Shown one piece after another: positions 7,465 to 12,645 of a stretch of 12,645 nt of DNA. The notes under the pieces are model-generated. The model did not search any database and was not told where the DNA came from. It saw only the letters and a program-made list of their open reading frames with translations. The stretch covers positions 640,500 to 653,144 of the forward strand of contig CM007348.1 of assembly GCA_000333855.2 (NCBI GenBank), written 5' to 3'. This DNA is from Endotrypanum monterogeii. Taxonomy: Eukaryota > Euglenozoa > Kinetoplastea > Trypanosomatida > Trypanosomatidae. The translations under genes and the position numbers were made by a program. How positions within the stretch are numbered: position 1 is the stretch's first letter; every line of letters begins with the position of its first letter.

Positions 7465-8531
7465 GGCGGCACAGAAGAATGTCGAGAGGTATCGGTTGTC
7501 GGATGTGTGAGAGGAGCATAGCCGGGGTGGAGAACCGTCAAGAACACATCCAAAGGGAGCGGTGTGCTGCTTGCACTAAGGAACTCGACACCTGGATATA
7601 GTTGGCCAGGGAACTTATTCCATTGCTGCGGCATCTCTCCATTTCCAAACAAATGGCCTAGGTGAGCTACGGTGCAATTGCGAGACAGCGGTACAGAAGA
7701 ATGGGGAAGGAGGGAGAAGTACCTCAGGCTGAACGTGGGTGTGAGGCGAAGGGGGAGGCAATACGTACAACACATACAGTCGCCTCAACATATTTCCTTA
7801 GCATGTTCGCGTGTGCACTCGAAGCTCATGACACTACATAAAGAAAGAAAAAACAAATCGAGTCGATATCATGACCATCACAACCGCTGGAGTGAGAGCA
7901 TGCTCTCAGCACTTTACAATACTCCGACACAAATAGGAGCATTTGCGAATGTATATATATATAGTGGGTCTTCTCTGTGCTGATAAATTGATTTCTGTTT
8001 CACACAGCTCGCGTTTCGGAGGGACGAGGACGAGGACACACACACCACCTTCCCCTTCAGCCCTGTCCCCCTACGGAACCGCCTCAGTGCTGCGGCGGCC
8101 CCTCCTTGCCACCGCAAAGCTTGACATCCAAGTGCAATCTCACCAACCATTATCTATACGTACGCATACGTGAATCTCCCCCCCCCCTCCTCGGCAGGTC
8201 CTGCGTGTCCTCAGTAAGCGCGTGGTGGTGGGCAGAAATACACATGCTCAATGGGAAGGAGGTACAAGAGATATATCCCTCACAGAAAGGAAAAAGAAAA
8301 AAGAAACGACAGCGCACAAGCACAGTAATAATAATAAATACACAAGATGAGAAATGAGTACGAATGATCCGTAGACAGCAAAGCATATTCAATAATAATA
8401 AAACGGAATCATCAGCCACGGATACTCACCAACACAAACGCGTAGCACAGAGAAGAGACCCTCACACCGTCAGGCATACACTCTCGAAACCTATCTCTAA
8501 GACTTCAACTCATCTAGGGAACCAGAGCGAA

Positions 8532-8556
8532 GGGAAAGGGGAAGGGGAAGGGAGGG
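8532..8556 (+). repeat. G-quadruplex-type tract
   Basis: GGG-AAA-GGGG-AA-GGGG-AA-GGG-A-GGG: five G-runs of at least three with 1-3 base loops, which meets the usual G4 pattern on the + strand. The + strand is the template strand if transcription is minus-strand; the RNA would carry the C/U-rich complement. Confidence 0.8.
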
Positions 8557-8978
8557 ACTGGTTGGTTATCTCAGAAGAGGTCGTGTGGATGAGCTGGAGA
8601 GAAAAACACATGTCTTCTATATATAGTTTTTTTTTTTCTCCGCAAAGGAAGCAAGACAACAAGCACACACTTCAATAACAGACAGACAGAATATTTCTAG
8701 TACAGTGGGAAAAGGGAGAAAAAATGAAAAGCGAAAAAAAAAAAAGAGAGATAGAGAAACAAGAAGAAGCACATAGGCACCGCCATACAGACGAGGCACC
8801 TTAAGACACGCGTCACTGCTGCCCAGACCTATCAGCACACCCACGCACGAGCTCGTCCGTAGCACGTTCGCCCCTCACCCCCTAGAGCGATTACAACGCA
8901 GTCCCGTAGGTGCAGAAAGCGATAACAAGACTCTAAAAAAAAAAAAGGTCAGTTACATACAAAGGCGTGAGTTTGTGT

Positions 8979-8998
8979 GAGAGAGAGAAAGAGAGAGG
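8979..8998. repeat. (GA)n tract
   Basis: GAGAGAGAGAAAGAGAGAG-type purine repeat, reading as a CT-rich tract on the minus strand. Confidence 0.8.
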
Positions 8999-9399
8999 AG
9001 GGTGAGGGATGGGGCCACAGAGCACAGAGTCCCACGCCCACCCCAAGGAGCGAACTCCTCGAGCTAAGAAAACAAGCGCATTCTGCCCGGAAAAATAAAT
9101 AAATAAATTTTGAGAAGGTAAGCCTGGTGACGTGGCAAAATCGCTTCTCTTCTCCTTCCTATTCTCACCATCCCATCACCCAACCAGCTACACTCGCCCA
9201 CCCCGCACAAAAACTCATCCATCTCCTTTTCTGTCGAGAAAAAAAAAAGGAAGATACAGAAAGCAAAACCGCATTTGAGAGAGAGGAACACTACGCTGCA
9301 CGTCTGTATAAATCCGACCGAAATGATGGCTAATGATAACACGCTATGCCAAACAGAAAAAAAAGGGAAGCAAAAATGGGGATTTTAAAGGGAGCGTTG

Positions 9400-9425
9400 T
9401 TGTGTGTGTGTGTTGGGGGGGGGGG
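9400..9425. repeat. (TG)n followed by an 11-G run
   Basis: TTGTGTGTGTGTGTT passes into G11 at 9415-9425. The run is on the + strand, and its length is error-prone. Confidence 0.85.
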
Positions 9426-9644
9426 AGCATGAGGAGAGCAACCATCAAGAGAAAATACTGACAGATAAAAACTGCTCTCGGTACCGCGTAGGTCTTCAGA
9501 TTGACGTTTCTCCCTCTTCCCCTCCCCCGTGCTCGTTCGTGCCCTAGATAAAGATGACGCTCTTGCAACACCTTCGCTTTTATGTATGTGGTGGTATTTC
9601 TCAATCTCCAAAGCTGCCCTCTTTGCAGAGGTACAAGAGTTGAC

Positions 9645-9701
9645 CCACCACCACCACCACCCTGTATCCCGCACGCACACATACACACACACACACACAC
9701 A
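9645..9701. repeat. (CCA)n and (CA)n microsatellites just past the LRR gene stop
   Basis: CCA repeats at 9645-9662 and CA repeats at 9675-9701 (with ACG and AT interruptions). The second ends 19 bases beyond the stop codon of the LRR gene, so its 3' UTR begins with a GU-rich repeat. Confidence 0.9.
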
Positions 9702-9720
9702 GAACATCCCTATAACTCAC

Positions 9721-11928
9721 TCACAAGTAATGTGAAACAGACTTGCGAAGCGGTCGATCGGCGTCTTGCGACGGTGAGGGCTCGATGCGGGGTGGGAAGC
9801 TCTGAATACTCGCAGACCGTTGTAGCTCCACACCCTCCGGCTGGTTCTCGCCGGACTCATCGTTTGCGTGTGCGATCCCGGGCGGTACATCGTGCGGCAC
9901 GCGCGGCGTCGTGGACCCATCGATCATCGTGGCGCTCGTAGTTTGACTCATACGACTCATGGAGCGCTGAAAGCCGTTGGCAGAGACACTCGAATACGCC
10001 TGCTGCTTCGATTGCCCATTATGTAGATACGTTTCTTTTTGATCAGCATCCCCATTAACAGTCATCTTTCCGTAGATACTCGAAGCACCCTTGCCATGCG
10101 TGTAATCGTTAGCTGACCCGTTGGCGCTAGTCTTTGTATGAGACCAAGGCGACCGCACCTTGCTTGCTGGACTGCCACTCAGCGGGTGACTGTTGGCGGA
10201 TCTGTTGTTGGCCTCCCCATCGGTGCCGCAGTGGCACTCTCGGCGAGACTCAAGTGTCTTCACACGGGCCGTTAACGCCTCAACCTGCGCGCGCTCCTGC
10301 TTGATTAGCCCCTCCATGACCTTGAAGATGGTCTTGAGCACCTTCGCTGTCTGCGGATCGCAGGGAGTGTTCTCCAGATCACTCATCAGCACATTGATGC
10401 TGTCTCTTACCTTCCGAGGCGTCGTAGGAATCAACTGACCCGCCTCGGTTCTGGTAGATGGTTCGCCAGGAGCCGGTATTGAGCGCGGCGTTTGCGACCG
10501 AGTGCCAACTCCTGTGCCTGTAGCAGCCTCTGCAGGTGTGCTCACACTGTGACGGCGACGGTGGTGGTGCCGACTGCCACTCTTGTGGTGACGGGAGCTA
10601 GAGTGGGAGGGCGTCGCCACCTCACAGGCAGCCTCCCGCTCCACCGAACTCGCAACGCGCGACGAGCGGCTGGCCGGGCGACTACCACCTCGCTCATTTC
10701 GGCGATGCAATGATGCGGTGCGACTAGTGGTCTGGCCATCAGCCCGCGAGCGGGAATGCACACGAGAAGCTGTGCGAGACACCCTGTGAGACTGTGCTCG
10801 CGAGTAGCGACGCAGACTCTTGGTAGCCAAGTATGCATCACGGTCGTCGGGTCCGACGTAGATTGGGTGCAGGTCGAGCTTGTCCTCCCGCATCACATTT
10901 CCTTCGTCCACCTGCGGTGCGATGAGCTGGCAGGCGTCAGTAACGAGTGCTGCTAGGGTACCGTTTCTCTCCTGTATCGCCTGAAGCAGAGCGAGCATAT
11001 TTGCTGGGCTCAACTTCCACCCATAGATGTCTAGCAAAAGCAGCGTGTGGTTCTGTGGAATGGCCGACAGGACAGTCTCCGCTGACTCGGGTGACGGACT
11101 CATGAATCCGAGAAAAAGTTGTATAAGTGATGTGTTGTGTGCGATGACGTCGGAGAAACGCTCAATAGTCTCGCTATCGAGCTGGTTGTGGCGCAGATTA
11201 AGCCGCTGGACGGTGCACGTCGGTGCCATGAGGGACCGCACTAGCTCCTCACCGCCCTCCCGACTTATGCGATTGGCAGTAAGATCCAGCGTTGAGAGGC
11301 ACGCAGCGAAGGGAATGCTGCGGGCGATCTGTGTAACACCATTGTCGCGCAGAGCATTGTAGCCAAGGTGGAGGTGCTTCAGCTTCGGTGACGCACGCAG
11401 AGCCTGACTAAGGTACGAGGCGGCGTCGCACTCGATGTTGTTGTTGTGGAAACTGAGCTCTACGATCTCGGAGAAAGGCTGCTCCAGCGCAGCAGCAACA
11501 GGAATGACGCCTAGCTTTGTGATGCCATTTTCGGAGAGGTCCAACACTTTCAGACCGCACCCACTGCGGGACAACGTGTGACCAATAACCACCGCTGCCT
11601 GATCCTTGAGGTTGTTCTTCCCAAGCCTAAGTTCTCGGATGCGGTTAGGGTTTTCCTCGATAGCCTCCATCAGAGCCGTCACCCCACGCAGACCAAAGGA
11701 GTTCTCCTCTAGAACCAGTACGCGCAGCTGACTGTCCTCGGGGAGCGAGCGGATGACCTCGGCGACGCAGCAGAGGTCGGCATCATTGAGCGGGATAGAA
11801 CCTTTCCCTAGCGTCGCAGACTTGGCGTTCTTGTCGAGAGCCTCCACGAAGGCTTCGGAGATTTGTGCGCGCTCGCGTTTGCAGGCGCTAATGTACGCGT
11901 CCGCGGCAGCACAGTGCACCAGTGTCAT
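9721..11928 (-). CDS. Leucine-rich repeat protein (ribonuclease-inhibitor type) with SR-rich linker and coiled coil
   Basis: 735 residues, ATG start, TGA stop. After a helical N-terminus (1-65) come ten LRR units starting near residues 69, 97, 126, 155, 183, 211, 240, 268, 296 and 325, a 28-29 residue period typical of the ribonuclease-inhibitor class. The consensus is clearest at LRELRLxxNxL-type strands such as LKVLDLSENGI and VQRLNLRHNQL; units 8-10 are degenerate. Residues 370-460 are basic and Ser/Arg-rich, with four S-R-x-A-S motifs (384, 402, 416, 423) and a His/Arg cluster (445-460). A probable coiled coil covers about 526-563. The rest is Ser/Asn/Thr-rich and looks disordered. No signal peptide, membrane segment or enzymatic motif is seen. 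Such LRR domains usually bind proteins, and many trypanosomatid relatives are cytoskeletal or flagellar; a scaffold role is inference only. Named family unknown to me. Confidence 0.92.
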   Translation of the reverse strand: MTLVHCAAADAYISACKRERAQISEAFVEALDKNAKSATLGKGSIPLNDADLCCVAEVIRSLPEDSQLRVLVLEENSFGLRGVTALMEAIEENPNRIRELRLGKNNLKDQAAVVIGHTLSRSGCGLKVLDLSENGITKLGVIPVAAALEQPFSEIVELSFHNNNIECDAASYLSQALRASPKLKHLHLGYNALRDNGVTQIARSIPFAACLSTLDLTANRISREGGEELVRSLMAPTCTVQRLNLRHNQLDSETIERFSDVIAHNTSLIQLFLGFMSPSPESAETVLSAIPQNHTLLLLDIYGWKLSPANMLALLQAIQERNGTLAALVTDACQLIAPQVDEGNVMREDKLDLHPIYVGPDDRDAYLATKSLRRYSRAQSHRVSRTASRVHSRSRADGQTTSRTASLHRRNERGGSRPASRSSRVASSVEREAACEVATPSHSSSRHHKSGSRHHHRRRHSVSTPAEAATGTGVGTRSQTPRSIPAPGEPSTRTEAGQLIPTTPRKVRDSINVLMSDLENTPCDPQTAKVLKTIFKVMEGLIKQERAQVEALTARVKTLESRRECHCGTDGEANNRSANSHPLSGSPASKVRSPWSHTKTSANGSANDYTHGKGASSIYGKMTVNGDADQKETYLHNGQSKQQAYSSVSANGFQRSMSRMSQTTSATMIDGSTTPRVPHDVPPGIAHANDESGENQPEGVELQRSASIQSFPPRIEPSPSQDADRPLRKSVSHYL

Positions 11929-11982
11929 TGCTCCCTCCCTTCCTCTTTCCTTCCGCTTTTTTTTTTTTTTTGAGGGGAATTT

Positions 11983-12022
11983 CTAAAAATGAAAAAAAAA
12001 GGTAGAACAAAAGAAAAAAAAA
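11983..12022 (-). promoter_or_regulatory. Strong spliced-leader acceptor region of the LRR gene
   Basis: On the minus strand, TCTTTTTTTTTCTTTTG, then CTACC, nine T, then CATTTTTAG. The AG is at 11984-11983, giving a 54-nt leader (11982-11929). It is the best-formed acceptor in the window and confirms the ATG at 11928. The leader contains a run of 15 A (T15 on the + strand at 11957-11971). Confidence 0.75.
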
Positions 12023-12393
12023 GATGACTTGAAGAACGCGAAAAATCAGCGCGCTTTGGCTCGACAACGGAAAGTCTTCAGAAGCGGCAAGTCAGGATTC
12101 TTTTTTTTTTGAAGAATTGGTTGCGCGAGGCTGCTTATGTTCAAGGAGGCGTGTAGACAAGTACGTTTTTTTTTTTTAATAGTATCAGCGTTGCACGTCA
12201 GAGAGACACGACAAGGGCGTGTGAGGAAGTATTGTAGAGGGCAGGGCCAAATAGTTTATCAAACGCATACAAAAAAAAATGGAGAGAAAGAGAGAGAAAG
12301 TATTACAAGGAGCTCGTGCGCAAGGAAATCCAAAAGATCGAAGTATCATTCTTCCGACCCTTAGCAGCCGTCACTTCGTAGACAAAGTCGGCT

Positions 12394-12420
12394 ATAATAA
12401 TAATAATAATAATAATAATT
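12394..12420. repeat. (TAA)9 trinucleotide repeat
   Basis: Nine units of TAA/AAT. An ATT-type repeat in the opposite sense lies near 12585-12602, so the two could pair. Confidence 0.95.
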
Positions 12421-12584
12421 AAAGGGGGACCCAGAGGGATAAGGTTGAGTGTGGCAGTGATGCATGCCTGCCTGAAGCGAAATCCAAGCTAATGCAACAT
12501 TTTGAGAAAAATGGAAGGAAAAAGGGGGGCATACCTTTAATGTCAGAGCAGATTCTTCGACATAATTACAGATAATAATTATGA

Positions 12585-12600
12585 TTACTATTATTATTAT

Positions 12601-12635
<35 letters not shown>

Positions 12636-12645
12636 ATATATATAT
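12585..12645. repeat. Compound (ATT)n-(AT)n-(GT)n-(AT)n microsatellite at the window edge
   Basis: ATT repeats pass into (AT)n (about 12600-12625), then TGTGTGTGTG (about 12626-12635), then (AT)n again to the last base. The array may continue past the window. Confidence 0.95.

Larger units (their letters stand above)
6706..9720 (-). other. 3 kb non-coding interval (probable long 3' UTR of the LRR gene plus spacer)
   Basis: No convincing gene is present in 3015 bases on either strand. Open frames here are short, use mixed codons and often run through simple repeats. The + strand has many A-runs and GA tracts (about 6929-6938, 7110-7118, 8735-8746, 8936-8946), so the minus-strand RNA would be U- and pyrimidine-rich. 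Other contents: a 14-bp palindrome CTCTATATATAGAG at 7199-7212, TAA repeats near 8327-8338 and 8391-8401, a C10 run at 8178-8187, an AAAT repeat near 9092-9108, and the repeats listed separately. Because Leishmania poly(A) sites usually lie not far upstream of the next splice acceptor, most of this is likely to be 3' UTR of the LRR gene. Confidence 0.65.
12023..12645 (-). other. Non-coding flank, probable 3' UTR/spacer of the next gene to the right
   Basis: No gene seen. The + strand carries T-runs at about 12101-12110 and 12165-12177, A-runs and GA tracts (about 12271-12299). Small frames here lack coding character. The right half is dominated by AT-rich microsatellites. Confidence 0.6.

Noticed and set aside
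9330..9707. Overlapping minus-strand frames of 118-125 codons just after the LRR gene
   Set aside because: Both begin in the GT microsatellite (Cys-Val runs) and run through homopolymers; content reflects repeats, not coding bias.
6706..9720. A SIDER or other degenerate retroposon in the long spacer
   Set aside because: Such elements are common in Leishmania 3' UTRs, but I could not recognise a signature sequence, terminal A-tail with target duplication, or reverse transcriptase remnant.

Overview
The window looks like nuclear DNA of a trypanosomatid, most likely of the Leishmania group (Leishmaniinae). Long intronless genes lie on one strand. They are separated by long non-coding stretches full of microsatellites, and each start codon is preceded by a pyrimidine tract plus AG of the kind used for spliced-leader trans-splicing. 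One gene is a ribose-5-phosphate isomerase B that matches the trypanosomatid enzyme residue for residue at the catalytic positions. Hand-counted GC3 is about 60-70% in the stretches I checked. The intergenic DNA is AT- and purine-rich on the + strand. I cannot fix the species.

Layout, left to right. (1) 1-357: probable 3' end of a + strand gene encoding a Ser/Pro/Thr/Arg-rich tail. (2) 358-1170: non-coding interval between that gene and the minus-strand genes, so a candidate convergent strand-switch (transcription termination) region. It holds a 13-G run, further G blocks and two abutting hairpins. (3) 1171-1626, minus: RPIB. (4) 1627-2400: spacer with (AT)13 and (AC)19. (5) 2401-6705, minus: a 1434-residue protein resembling the TRPC4AP/TRUSS (DUF3689) family. 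(6) 6706-9720: a 3 kb non-coding interval, rich in microsatellites, G4-type tracts and A-runs. (7) 9721-11928, minus: a 735-residue protein with ten ribonuclease-inhibitor-type leucine-rich repeats, an SR-rich basic middle, a short coiled coil and a disordered tail. (8) 11929-12645: its splice-acceptor region, then the probable 3' flank of the next gene, ending in AT-rich microsatellites.

The three minus-strand genes read right to left in the order LRR protein, TRPC4AP-like protein, RPIB. They probably belong to one polycistronic unit whose last gene is RPIB. Their functions are unrelated (cytoskeletal/scaffold type, ubiquitin-ligase-adaptor type, pentose phosphate pathway), which is normal for such units. 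Expression would be set mainly by UTRs rather than by gene-specific promoters. I see no mobile-element protein, tRNA, rRNA, CRISPR array or virus-derived gene.

No clearly new multi-gene system is visible. The points most worth following are the structured, G-rich convergent interval, the very divergent kinetoplastid TRPC4AP-like protein, and the unusually long spacer at 6706-9720.
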